Positions 17,473 through 28,066 of a DNA stretch of 64,000 bases are shown piece after piece. Each line of letters starts with the position of its first letter. Within the stretch, counting starts at the first letter, position 1. The position numbers were made by a program, and so were the translations under genes. The stretch spans positions 34,494 through 98,493 of the forward strand of contig JBQTGY010000041.1 of the NCBI GenBank assembly GCA_052390415.1, given 5' to 3'. A model generated the notes under the pieces. The model saw nothing but the letters and a program-made list of their open reading frames with translations, was not told the origin of the DNA and did not search any database. This stretch comes from JANNWF01 sp052390415 (GTDB taxonomy: Bacteria; Pseudomonadota; Gammaproteobacteria; Xanthomonadales; Xanthomonadaceae).

Positions 17473-17619
17473 TGTGCAGGTGTGTGCGGTGATTGAGTGG
17501 CCTATTTGCCGCACAATATGCGGTGAATGGGCAGGGCAATCAAGGCTTGGTATTTGGACGCGGCGCGATTGAATCTGACTTTGCGCTCCGGCCGAACCCT
17601 CAACGCAACCCACACCTCA

Positions 17620-17675
17620 GCCCCAGCGCTGGCGCTGGGGCGTTCGCAGGTGCGCGGACCGATGGTCCGCAAGCA
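17620..17675. other. Two hairpins downstream of uvrB
   Basis: The 210-bp gap between the fic and uvrB genes holds two perfect hairpins: GCCCCAGCG-CTGG-CGCTGGGGC (9-bp stem) and GCGGACC-GAT-GGTCCGC (7-bp stem). On the minus strand they follow the uvrB stop, but no T-run follows either, so they may protect a 3' end rather than terminate transcription. Confidence 0.55.
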
Positions 17676-17682
17676 CACCTGC

Positions 17683-19698
<2,016 letters not shown>

Positions 19699-19715
19699 CG
19701 GTCAGCGCAATCCCA

Positions 19716-20315
19716 TCAGGTAGGTGCGCCAAGTTTGAGATACACCGCGATGCCATCCAGAAACATCTGCACCGACAGCGCCACCAGCAACATGCCCATC
19801 AGCCGCTCAACCGCCATCAGCGCGCGCCGGCCGAGCAGACGATAGAGCCAGGTCGCGCTGAACAATATGATTGCCGTTGCCAACCACGCGACAGCCAACG
19901 CCAGGCTCCAGTCGGCCATGCGATCGGGTTCCTGGGTGCCCAACAACATCACTGCCGCCATGCCCGATGGACCGGCGACCATCGGGATCGCCAGCGGCAC
20001 GATGAACGGTTCGCCGTCGTCGGTATCGCCGAACATGCTCTCGGCCGACGGGAAAATCATTCGCAAGCCAATCAGAAACAGGATGATGCCGCCGGCAATC
20101 GAGACCGATTCCTGGCGCAGATGCATGGCAGAAAGAATGTACTGACCCGCCCACAGAAAGACGAACAGCACGCCCAGTGCAATCAACAATTCACGTGCCA
20201 GCACGATGCGGCGGCGATGCGGCGGCAAAGGCTTCAACAGGCTCAGGAACACCGGCACGTTGCCGAGCGGGTCCAGAATCATGAACAACAGAATCGCTGC
20301 GGATAGGGTGGTCAC
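19716..20315 (-). CDS. MarC-family integral membrane protein
   Basis: A 199-residue protein with about six hydrophobic segments, beginning VTTLSAAILLFMILDPLGNV and containing IVPLAIPMVAGPSGMAAVML, both hallmarks of the MarC (UPF0056) family. Despite its name the family has no proven role in multiple antibiotic resistance. The start is a GTG at 20315 that overlaps the stop of the upstream SDR gene (GTGA). A longer frame upstream lies inside that gene and is rejected. The tight coupling makes it the last gene of grxD-SDR-marC. Confidence 0.9.
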   Translation of the reverse strand: MTTLSAAILLFMILDPLGNVPVFLSLLKPLPPHRRRIVLARELLIALGVLFVFLWAGQYILSAMHLRQESVSIAGGIILFLIGLRMIFPSAESMFGDTDDGEPFIVPLAIPMVAGPSGMAAVMLLGTQEPDRMADWSLALAVAWLATAIILFSATWLYRLLGRRALMAVERLMGMLLVALSVQMFLDGIAVYLKLGAPT

Positions 20316-21061
20316 GCGCGCACCTCCACGACCTCGCCGTGATGCGGACGCGCCGCAGCGCTCAGCAACCAGACACAGGCTTGCGCATAAACCGCGGCGG
20401 GCGGCCATTGCGACGCATCTTCCGACGACCAGGCGCGCGCGCGCAGGGCAGTGCGCATGGGGCCGGGTTGAAACCCATGGATGCGAACCGGACCCGATGA
20501 GAGTTCGTCGGCGAGCACCGCCAGCAGCCCGCGCAGTGCGTTCTGAGCCACGCCGTAAGCGCCCCAGTAGGCACGGGAAGTCGCGGCAGTGTCATTCAGA
20601 GAGAACACGACCGCACTATCGGCGGCACTGCTCAACAGGGGCAGACAGGCCTGAGTCAACAATTGCGGTGCAGTGACGTTGACATGCAGCCCGCGCACCC
20701 ACTCTTCGGGCGAAGTGCTTGCCATTGAGGTCAGACCCTTGAACGTGGCCGCCGTGTGCAGGATTCCATCCAGGCGGCCACATTCGCTGGCGATGGTGTC
20801 CGCCATCTGCGCGTAATCGCTGGGGGTGGCGCCTTCCATGTCCAGCGGGTAGATCGCTGGCGTCGAGGCTCCGCTCGCGACGACTGCGTCATACAACTTG
20901 TTGAGCTTGGGCACGCGTCGACCCAGCAACACGACGGTCGCTCCGGCTTTCGCGCAGGCGTGCGTCGCCGCTTCGCCCAATCCGCCGCAGGCACCAGTGA
21001 TGAGGATCACCCGACCGGCCAGTGCATCTGCCGGTGCGAGCATGTCACTCAGCGCGGTCAC
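20312..21061 (-). CDS. YciK-like short-chain dehydrogenase with altered YxxxK motif
   Basis: A 249-residue SDR-fold protein. The Rossmann motif ITGACGGLGEAATH is near residue 20, and LDGILHTAATFKG resembles the YciK version of the NNAG motif. The overall layout follows E. coli YciK, whose substrate is unknown to me. The active-site region reads WGAYGVAQNALRG: the Tyr is present, but the catalytic Lys of YxxxK is replaced by Gln. The protein may bind NAD(P) without normal oxidoreductase chemistry. It begins with GTG directly after the grxD stop and overlaps marC by 4 bp. Confidence 0.88.
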   Translation of the reverse strand: MTALSDMLAPADALAGRVILITGACGGLGEAATHACAKAGATVVLLGRRVPKLNKLYDAVVASGASTPAIYPLDMEGATPSDYAQMADTIASECGRLDGILHTAATFKGLTSMASTSPEEWVRGLHVNVTAPQLLTQACLPLLSSAADSAVVFSLNDTAATSRAYWGAYGVAQNALRGLLAVLADELSSGPVRIHGFQPGPMRTALRARAWSSEDASQWPPAAVYAQACVWLLSAAARPHHGEVVEVRA

Positions 21062-21382
21062 TCAAGCTGCCTTCTGCGCCTCAGCGACAATGCGCTGCAA
21101 TTCACCCGCAGCGTGCAACTCAACCACGATGTCACAGCCGCCGATCAGCTCGCCATTGACGAACAGCTGCGGAAACGTCGGCCAGTTGGAAAAACGTGGC
21201 AGGTTGGCGCGCACTTCCGGATCTTCCAACACATTGACGTGATTGAACTGGGCGCGACATTCCTTCAACGCCTGCGCGGCGCGGCTGGAAAAACCGCACA
21301 TCGGAAATTGCGGCGTGCCCTTCATGAAAAGCACGATCGGAGCACCCTCGACGAGGCTGCGAATACGGTCGGAAACGGTCAT
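21062..21382 (-). CDS. grxD: Monothiol glutaredoxin 4
   Basis: A 106-residue CGFS glutaredoxin involved in iron-sulfur cluster transfer. The motif PMCGFSSRAAQAL is near residue 29, WPTFPQLFVNGELIGGCDI near 66-84 is the glutathione-binding cis-Pro region. The start MTVSDRI has a GGAG Shine-Dalgarno; a longer frame upstream runs into the sodB promoter region. It is divergent from sodB, so the 159-bp gap must hold promoters for both an Fe-S cluster carrier and superoxide dismutase. An iron- or redox-linked control is plausible but I see no clear Fur or OxyR site. Confidence 0.96.
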   Translation of the reverse strand: MTVSDRIRSLVEGAPIVLFMKGTPQFPMCGFSSRAAQALKECRAQFNHVNVLEDPEVRANLPRFSNWPTFPQLFVNGELIGGCDIVVELHAAGELQRIVAEAQKAA

Positions 21383-21541
21383 GGAATTCTCCGCGCGGCG
21401 GGGTCGCCACGGTATAGAAATTACAAAGATGATGGTGTCACGACGCAGCAACGGCACGTGACTTGTTACCATTTTCCCACAGGCGCGCTGAATCCGGCGA
21501 CCTCGCGTACATCACACCCCTCGCCAATCAAAGGACACACC

Positions 21542-22120
21542 ATGGCCATCGAACTTCCTGCGTTGCCCTACGCGCGCGACGCGCTGGCGCCACACATCTC
21601 CGCGGAGACTATCGATTTTCATTACGGCAAACATCACCAGACGTACGTCACCAACCTCAACAACATGATTCCCGGCACCGAGTTTGCGGATGCCGATCTG
21701 GAAACCATCGTGCGCGGCTCGCAAGGCGGCGTGTTCAACAACGCGGCACAAATCTGGAACCACACGTTCTACTGGAATGGCTTGTCGCCGACCGGCGGTG
21801 GCGCGCCAACGGGGAAAGTGGCTGAGGCCATCGACAAGTCGTTCGGATCATTCGCTGCGTTCAAGGAGCAGTTCACCAAGACCGCCATCGGCACCTTCGG
21901 ATCGGGCTGGGCGTGGCTGGTGCAGCGTCCGGATGGCGCGCTCGCCATTGTGTCCACGTCCAACGCGGCGACGCCGTTGACTGGACCGGACACTGCGCTG
22001 CTGACCTGCGATGTGTGGGAGCACGCTTACTACGTGGATTACCGCAATGCGCGGGCGAAATATGTCGAGGCGTTCTGGAATCTGGTGAACTGGGACTTCG
22101 TGGCCGCCCGGTTGGTTTGA
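21542..22120 (+). CDS. sodB: Superoxide dismutase, Fe-type
   Basis: SodB converts superoxide to hydrogen peroxide and oxygen in the cytoplasm. The 192-residue protein carries all four metal ligands: His in HYGKHHQTY (near 27), His in IWNHTFYW (near 75), Asp and His in DVWEHAYYVDYRN (near 158 and 162). The AAQIWNHTFYWNGLSP segment is of the iron-type. The start is the ATG with GGA eight bases upstream; the frame upstream is only a chance extension across the promoter. It is divergent from grxD. Confidence 0.97.
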   Translation: MAIELPALPYARDALAPHISAETIDFHYGKHHQTYVTNLNNMIPGTEFADADLETIVRGSQGGVFNNAAQIWNHTFYWNGLSPTGGGAPTGKVAEAIDKSFGSFAAFKEQFTKTAIGTFGSGWAWLVQRPDGALAIVSTSNAATPLTGPDTALLTCDVWEHAYYVDYRNARAKYVEAFWNLVNWDFVAARLV

Positions 22121-22156
22121 CCGATCCGGTCGAGATCACGCGCAGATTCATGTTGG

Positions 22157-23281
22157 ATGCCGATGTTTGATGCAAGCAGCGCGCGTGAGTCCACGGCGGC
22201 TGCGGCGACTGTGACCGAGGTGAGTTCGGGTCAGTCGCCGCCCTTGTTGCATCTCGAAGGCGTGTTTTGTTCAATCGCCGACCACGCGGTCGTGCGCGGC
22301 GTATCGCTGCAACTGGCGGCGGGAGAGCTGGGCTGCCTGTTGGGGCCCAGTGGCTGCGGCAAGACTACCTTGTTGCGCACCATCGCCGGCTTTCAGCCTC
22401 TCACTGCGGGAAACATCTTTCTGCGCGGTGAGCTGGCTTCGTCGACCGCCAACCAGATCCCGCCCGAGCGCAGGCGCTTGGGCTTCGTGTTTCAGGATCT
22501 GGCGTTGTTTCCGCATCTGCGGGTCGAGCAGAACATCGGTTTTGGCTTGCAGAGCTTGGATCGGGCACTGCGTGCCGAGCGGGTAAACACCATGCTGGCG
22601 ATGTTCGGCTTGCAGGAGTTGGGCCAGCGTTATCCACACGAATTGTCTGGTGGCCAACAACAACGTGTCGCGTTGGCGCGATCTATGGCACCGCAGCCGG
22701 ACTTGTTGCTGCTTGATGAGCCATTTTCCAGTCTTGATGCGCATTTGCGCAGCAGTTTGCGCGACGACCTGGTCGGCGTATTGCGCAAGTTGGGTATCGC
22801 CGCGCTGCTGGTCACCCACGATCAGGCCGAAGCGTTTTGTTTTGCTGATCGGCTTGGGGTCATGCGCGAAGGAGAATTGCAGCAATGGGACTCGGCCTTC
22901 GATGTTTACCACCGGCCAGCGTCAGCGTTCGTCGCTCGATTTGTCGGTGAGGGCAAGTTGATTGGCGGTCGCGTGCGCAGCGACGGTCGGGTGGATACCG
23001 CACTGGGCGTTTTGCGCGGAACCTTGCCCACAGATTCAGTCGAAGGTAGCGCGGTCAGCGTGTTGGTGCGGCCGGACGACCTGTTGCCCGACGGTGACTC
23101 AGGCGTGCCGGTACGCGTGGTGAACGCGGCGTTTCGCGGCGCGGAGACACTTTTCACGTTGGCGCTGGCGGATGGCAGCGAAGTCTGTGCATTGTTCCCC
23201 AGTCACATCCGCCATCACGTCGGCGAGCAGATTCGCGTGACGACCGATCTGGCGCATGTGGTGATCTTTCCTGAGGGATAA
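22157..23281 (+). CDS. Orphan ABC-transporter ATPase, ferric-iron (FbpC) type
   Basis: A 374-residue importer ATPase. Walker A is GPSGCGKTTLLRTIAGF (near 63), the Q-loop is FVFQDLALFPHLRV, the signature is LSGGQQQRVALARSM (near 163) and Walker B is LLLLDEPFSSLDAHLR. A C-terminal TOBE-like domain (about 285-374) follows. The layout matches FbpC-type ferric iron or putrescine/sulfate ATPases. No permease or binding protein is next to it: sodB is upstream (36 bp) and a penicillin-acylase gene is downstream. Its partners must lie elsewhere. Neighbouring sodB, an iron enzyme, gives weak support for an iron role. Confidence 0.85.
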   Translation: MPMFDASSARESTAAAATVTEVSSGQSPPLLHLEGVFCSIADHAVVRGVSLQLAAGELGCLLGPSGCGKTTLLRTIAGFQPLTAGNIFLRGELASSTANQIPPERRRLGFVFQDLALFPHLRVEQNIGFGLQSLDRALRAERVNTMLAMFGLQELGQRYPHELSGGQQQRVALARSMAPQPDLLLLDEPFSSLDAHLRSSLRDDLVGVLRKLGIAALLVTHDQAEAFCFADRLGVMREGELQQWDSAFDVYHRPASAFVARFVGEGKLIGGRVRSDGRVDTALGVLRGTLPTDSVEGSAVSVLVRPDDLLPDGDSGVPVRVVNAAFRGAETLFTLALADGSEVCALFPSHIRHHVGEQIRVTTDLAHVVIFPEG

Positions 23282-23385
23282 GGTCCGTTCCCATTCATGC
23301 AAGCGCCAGCGTGCTACAGCATCACTCTCCTGGCTTCCTTGGCTGGGGCCAATGCGTTGATTGCAACTCAGCCGAAGAGGGCGCC

Positions 23386-25848
23386 GTGCTCAAGTTGATC
23401 CGACGAACCGCATGGATGCTGTTGGCGCTGTTCGCCCTGCTGGCTGGCTTTGCAACCTACAGCGTGCGCGGCAGCCTCGCGCAGCTTGAAGGTAATCAGC
23501 CATTGTCCGGCCTCACCGCCGCCGCTACCATCGAACGTGATGCCGGCGGTGTTGCAACCATTTCGGCGACCAATGCAAGCGATGCGGCGCGCGCGCTCGG
23601 ATTCGTGCATGCGCAGGAGCGCTATTTCGAAATGGACCTGCTGCGCCGCAGCGCGGCCGGCGAGTTGGCGGCATTGTTTGGGCCAGTAGCGATCGCACGA
23701 GATCGGCAACTGCGCGTGCATCGGATGCGCAGCCGCATGCATGCGGCGATCGAACGTCTGGACGCCGGTCACCTTGCCGTACTGAACGCTTACGTCTCAG
23801 GCGTCAACCAGGGTTTGGATGGCCTGCGCAATCGGCCTTGGCCCTATCTGGTGTTGCGTCAGACTCCGCAGCCTTGGCTAGCCGAAGACTCTTTTTTGGC
23901 TGTCGCAGCGATGGCGTTCGACTTGCATGATTCCAGCAATCGGCGCGAATACATGTTCAGCCGGCTGGATCACTACTTGCCTGCCGAGCTGATGTCGATT
24001 CTCAGCGCTGATGGCAGCGAGTTTGATGCGCCGCTGATGGGCGAAGTCCGCCCCGCCGTGACCTTGCCAAGCGGACCGCTGATCGATGCGGTCGTCGACC
24101 CGGCCGCCAGGCCTGGCGACGCCGAACCGGTCGAAGTCGAAGGTGCGGTGGACGGCGTCGCTACCGGCAGCAACAACTTTGCCGTCGCTGGCAGCTTGAC
24201 CAGCGACGGCCGCGCCATCCTTGCGGATGACATGCATCTTGGCCTGCGCGCACCCAACATCTGGTTTCGCGCGCACCTGCACTATGCCGACCCGCATGGA
24301 CCCAACGGACAAGTGGATGTCAGTGGCTTCAGTTTGCCTGGTGTGCCCGGCATCGTCGCCGGCAGCAACGGCAAAATCGCCTGGGGCTTCACCAATAGCT
24401 ACGGCGATTGGCTCGATTGGGTGGAAATTATCTGGATTGATCGCGAGGGCGGTCGCTATCGAACCATTGATGGCGAGGAACAGGTACGTGTCATCGAGGA
24501 GACGATCGAGGTTGCGGGTGCGAGCAACGAACTACTGAGCGTTCGTGAAACGCGCTGGGGTCCGATTTTCCATGACCCACCGGACAATGTTGTGCATGTT
24601 GGAGATGCATCCAAAAGCAGCCCTGATCGCCAAGAAGATTCAGAAGGCGAGGGTGGTGATCAGCCATCACTCGCGCTGATGTGGACCATGCATCGCCCGG
24701 GAGGCATCGATCTTGGATTGTTCGATTTGGCCGCCGCCAACAGCCTCGACGAAGCCGTCACCATTGCCAACCGGCTCGGCATGCCCGCACAAAATCTGTT
24801 GATCGCAGATCACGATGGTCGCATTGGTTGGACCATTGCCGGACGCATTCCGCAACGCACCGGCAACTGCGATCCGCAGCGCCCTCTGAATCCGTTGGCA
24901 GGCTGCGACTGGCTTGCCGAATGGCTGCCGCCCGCGCAGACGCCACAGGTGCTCGACCCTTCTGAAGGGCGTTTGTGGAGCGCCAATTCGCGGGTCGCCG
25001 ATGGTGAGGCGCTGAAGCTCATCGGTGCAGGCAGCTACGATCTGGGCGCACGCCAGCGGCAGATTCGTGATGGCCTAAGTGCGAAGCAGCAGTTCTCTGA
25101 AACCGACCTGTTGGCTATCCAGCTCGACACCCGTGCGCTGTTCCTGAAGCGTTGGTGGAAGTTGCTGCGTGAAGTCACGTCGGCGGCAAGCTCCGAAGAA
25201 TTGCAGCGCCTGCACCAGACCACCACAACATGGGAGGGCCACGCCGGCGTCGATGCGGTGAGCTATCGAATGGCGCGCGCCTTTCGCGGCAAGGTGATCG
25301 AACGCATCGCGACGGCGCTGTTTGCCAGGGCCAAGGCGACCGAAGGTGAGCGCTGGCAGGAGCCGGTCGCCAATCAACTGGAAGGGCTGGTCTGGCCGCT
25401 GATCCAGCAAAAGCCCGACGGTTGGCTCGCGCCTGAGGTCGGCGGTTGGGATGCGCTGCTCGCGGCTGCCGCAACCGATGTGGTGACCGAGCTGGAAGCT
25501 GTCGGTCCATTGCCGCAACGCACCTGGGGCGAACGCAACACCGCGCGCATCTGTCATCCCCTGGCAGGCGCCTTGCCAGCCGGCATCGCCGATAGCCTGT
25601 GCATGACCCGTGAACCACTCCCCGGCGATTCACACATGCCGCGCGTGCAAGGCGTGAGCTTCGGCGCCAGCCAAAGAATGGTGGTCGCACCGGGCCATGA
25701 GGCCGACGGCATCATCAATGCGCCGGCTGGGCAGAGTGGCCATCCACTCTCACCATTCTGGAGCGCCGGACACAACGACTGGTCTGAAGGCCGTGCAAGC
25801 GCGTTTCTGCCAGGAGCAACGGTTTACACATTGCAGCTTACGCCCTGA
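23386..25848 (+). CDS. Penicillin-acylase family (S45) N-terminal-nucleophile hydrolase
   Basis: An 820-residue precursor of the penicillin amidase/acyl-homoserine-lactone acylase family. A signal or membrane anchor (LIRRTAWMLLALFALLAGF) is at the N-terminus. The alpha region follows, and the predicted self-cleavage site is before Ser in GVATGSNNFAVAG (near residue 258), whose Ser becomes the N-terminal nucleophile of the beta chain. DDMHLGLRAPNIWF and GFTNSYGDWLDW are further family motifs. The start is a GTG with AGAGG six bases upstream. The substrate cannot be told from sequence; amide-bond hydrolysis in the periplasm is expected, and N-acyl homoserine lactones are one option. Confidence 0.92.
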   Translation: MLKLIRRTAWMLLALFALLAGFATYSVRGSLAQLEGNQPLSGLTAAATIERDAGGVATISATNASDAARALGFVHAQERYFEMDLLRRSAAGELAALFGPVAIARDRQLRVHRMRSRMHAAIERLDAGHLAVLNAYVSGVNQGLDGLRNRPWPYLVLRQTPQPWLAEDSFLAVAAMAFDLHDSSNRREYMFSRLDHYLPAELMSILSADGSEFDAPLMGEVRPAVTLPSGPLIDAVVDPAARPGDAEPVEVEGAVDGVATGSNNFAVAGSLTSDGRAILADDMHLGLRAPNIWFRAHLHYADPHGPNGQVDVSGFSLPGVPGIVAGSNGKIAWGFTNSYGDWLDWVEIIWIDREGGRYRTIDGEEQVRVIEETIEVAGASNELLSVRETRWGPIFHDPPDNVVHVGDASKSSPDRQEDSEGEGGDQPSLALMWTMHRPGGIDLGLFDLAAANSLDEAVTIANRLGMPAQNLLIADHDGRIGWTIAGRIPQRTGNCDPQRPLNPLAGCDWLAEWLPPAQTPQVLDPSEGRLWSANSRVADGEALKLIGAGSYDLGARQRQIRDGLSAKQQFSETDLLAIQLDTRALFLKRWWKLLREVTSAASSEELQRLHQTTTTWEGHAGVDAVSYRMARAFRGKVIERIATALFARAKATEGERWQEPVANQLEGLVWPLIQQKPDGWLAPEVGGWDALLAAAATDVVTELEAVGPLPQRTWGERNTARICHPLAGALPAGIADSLCMTREPLPGDSHMPRVQGVSFGASQRMVVAPGHEADGIINAPAGQSGHPLSPFWSAGHNDWSEGRASAFLPGATVYTLQLTP

Positions 25849-25892
25849 CCGAGCAGTTGCAGAGCCGCAAATCCAATGTCATGCGAGCCCTT

Positions 25893-25918
25893 GTAGAGTC
25901 GGGCTTGCTCGACTGCTC
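25893..25918 (+). repeat. Single GTAG-type REP hairpin
   Basis: A GTAG head followed by AGTCGGGC-TT-GCTCGACT (one mismatch in the stem) and a GCTC tail. It sits in the 129-bp gap between the convergent acylase and purK genes, a typical REP location. Confidence 0.7.
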
Positions 25919-25977
25919 GTGCTTTGGTGAAGCCGACCGAGCGAAGCTAACGCGCACAGCGCGGCTGGTTTGAATCA

Positions 25978-27129
25978 TCAAAACCCGCCTCGAAGCGCAT
26001 GGATGACACCGTCCACCTGTGCTCGCCGATCCAACGCGTTGCCGAGAGTTTCCAACATCACCGCCAGCGCGTCAGGCGAGTCGGCGACACAGGTCGTGTG
26101 CCCGACCTTGCGGCCTGCGCGCGGCGACTTGCCGTAGTCGTGCCAGTGCGCGCCGGCCAAGCGCAACACGGCCAGCGGATCGGGCAACTCGCCAACCCAG
26201 TTGAGCATGCACGACACGCCGCGCTCGGTGGTCGGACCAAGGGGCAGGCCGAGCACCGCACGCAGATGGTTTTCAAACTGGCTGCAGTGGGCGCCTTCAA
26301 TCGTCCAATGTCCGGAATTGTGCACGCGCGGGGCCATTTCGTTGGCCAACAGTCCGTGTGGTGTTTCAAACAATTCGAGCGCAAATACGCCGACATAATC
26401 GAGTGATTCGGCGACGCGGCCGGCGGCGGCTAGCGCTTCGCTGGCGAGGTCTGGCTCGACCGATGCCGGTGCCAGACTGGCGCTCAAGATGCCTTCGGAA
26501 TGCCAGTTGCGCGTGATCGGCCAGGTGCGCACTTCGCCTTCCCGGCCGCGCACGGCGACCACTGACAGCTCGCGTTCGAAAGGCACGAAAGACTCCAGGA
26601 TCAAGCCGACACGCTCGCATTGATCTCCCAGCGCTGTCCATGCTGCATCGGCATCGCGCGCGCTACGCAAGCGAAACTGGCCCTTGCCGTCGTAACCCAG
26701 GCGTCTGGTTTTCAGGATCGATGGCGCACCGACTTCACTCACCGCGCGATCAAGATCCGAACGCGATAGGACGGCCGAAAATCGAGGCGTGCCGATGCCC
26801 AGATCCTGAAACAGTGTCTTCTCGGCAAGTCGATCCTGCGCCACCGCCAACGCGCGCGGGCCCGGGAACACTGGGATGCGTTGCGCCAGCCATTCGGCAC
26901 TTTCTGCGGGTACGTTCTCGAAATCGAAAGTCGCGACATCGACGCGGCTGGCGAACTCAGCCAGCGCTGATTCATCGCAATAATCGGCGTGCAGCAGCGG
27001 GACGTACTGCGCGGCGCAAGCGTCGGCAACGGTGTCCATCACCAGGCAGCGCAACCCCAGCGGCGCACCGGCGAGGGCCAGCATCCGCGCCAACTGGCCG
27101 CCGCCGAGAATCCCGACGGTGGAAGTCAT
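25978..27129 (-). CDS. purK: N5-carboxyaminoimidazole ribonucleotide synthase
   Basis: PurK uses ATP and bicarbonate to convert AIR to N5-CAIR in purine synthesis. The 383-residue ATP-grasp protein starts VGILGGGQLARMLALAGAPL, carries RRLGYDGKGQFRLRS near 145 and ELSVVAVRGREGEV near 190, and ends with the usual small domain. Its start overlaps the purE stop as ATGA, so the two are coupled and the product is handed to PurE. Confidence 0.97.
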   Translation of the reverse strand: MTSTVGILGGGQLARMLALAGAPLGLRCLVMDTVADACAAQYVPLLHADYCDESALAEFASRVDVATFDFENVPAESAEWLAQRIPVFPGPRALAVAQDRLAEKTLFQDLGIGTPRFSAVLSRSDLDRAVSEVGAPSILKTRRLGYDGKGQFRLRSARDADAAWTALGDQCERVGLILESFVPFERELSVVAVRGREGEVRTWPITRNWHSEGILSASLAPASVEPDLASEALAAAGRVAESLDYVGVFALELFETPHGLLANEMAPRVHNSGHWTIEGAHCSQFENHLRAVLGLPLGPTTERGVSCMLNWVGELPDPLAVLRLAGAHWHDYGKSPRAGRKVGHTTCVADSPDALAVMLETLGNALDRRAQVDGVIHALRGGF

Positions 27130-27635
27130 GGCTGACGGGGATCCGGTGCAGCCAACACCGCATCGGTTTGCTGTTGTCGAAACGCCGCCAGGGCCTGGCG
27201 TACATCGGCATGATCGTGGGCCAACATGCCCGCCGCGAACAAAGCTGCATTGGCAGCGCCGGCCGCCCCGATGGCGAAGGTTGCCACGGGCACTCCGGCC
27301 GGCATCTGTACGATCGACAACAGGGAGTCGAGGCCATTCAAAGCCTTGGACTGCACGGGTACGCCGAGAATGGGGACCGACGTTTTCGCTGCCAGCATGC
27401 CCGGCAAGTGTGCGGCACCACCTGCGCCGGCGATGATGGCACGCAAGCCTCGGATAGCCGCTTGCGAGGCATAGTCAAACAACAGGTCCGGGGTGCGATG
27501 TGCACTGACGACGCGAACCTCATGCGGAACACCGAGCGCGACCAGCTTGTCGACGGCGTGTTGCAAGGTGTCCCAATCGCTGCGCGATCCCATAACCACG
27601 CCCACCAAGGGCGACACGGCGAGCGGTTCGATCAT
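27126..27635 (-). CDS. purE: N5-CAIR mutase
   Basis: PurE moves the carboxyl group of N5-CAIR to C4, giving CAIR. The 169-residue class I enzyme has VGVVMGSRSDWDTLQHAVDK near residue 11 with the conserved GSxSDW motif, VVSAHRTPDLL near 43 and GAGGAAHLPGM near 71. The gene is upstream of and overlaps purK. The divergent Trm112-like gene begins 92 bp away. Confidence 0.97.
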   Translation of the reverse strand: MIEPLAVSPLVGVVMGSRSDWDTLQHAVDKLVALGVPHEVRVVSAHRTPDLLFDYASQAAIRGLRAIIAGAGGAAHLPGMLAAKTSVPILGVPVQSKALNGLDSLLSIVQMPAGVPVATFAIGAAGAANAALFAAGMLAHDHADVRQALAAFRQQQTDAVLAAPDPRQP

Positions 27636-27727
27636 GGATGCCTCGCAAAAGCGTATTGTAGACGTAAGCCCACGCTGACAGAATCGGGTATTCCGCGTCG
27701 CACAGGACGCGTCAGCAAGAATGCGAG

Positions 27728-28000
27728 ATGGCTCTCGATAAACGACTACTGGAAATTCTCTGTTGTCCGGTCAGCAAACAACCGGTTCAGATGCTCAATG
27801 CGCGCCAGCTTGATTGCCTGAAGCTGGCACAGGCATCGCGCTCATTGACCTTGCTGGATGGCAGTGATTTTTCAGACTCGATCGAGGCGGGATTGCTGAC
27901 CCGTGATGGCAAGACCATCTACCTGGTCGCCGATGGCATCCCGATCATGCTCGCGGACCAAGCGGTTGCCACCGCTCAACTGGCGGATTTTCCAGTCTGA
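27728..28000 (+). CDS. Trm112/YcaR-family small protein
   Basis: A 90-residue protein beginning MALDKRLLEILCCPVSKQPV, with the C-terminal core IYLVADGIPIMLADQAVATA. Both ends match the Trm112-like (YcaR/UPF0434) family. The longer central insert (about 25-60) is the form I associate with xanthomonads. The zinc-binding Cys set is incomplete: CC near 12-13 and one Cys near 30. In other organisms Trm112 proteins activate methyltransferases; the bacterial role is unclear. Confidence 0.88.
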   Translation: MALDKRLLEILCCPVSKQPVQMLNARQLDCLKLAQASRSLTLLDGSDFSDSIEAGLLTRDGKTIYLVADGIPIMLADQAVATAQLADFPV

Positions 28001-28066
28001 TGAGTTCCTACGCTCCGCCACGGCGATGTGTGCGTCCAAGCAGGTTGACGCCTGAGGCCGAGTCAC

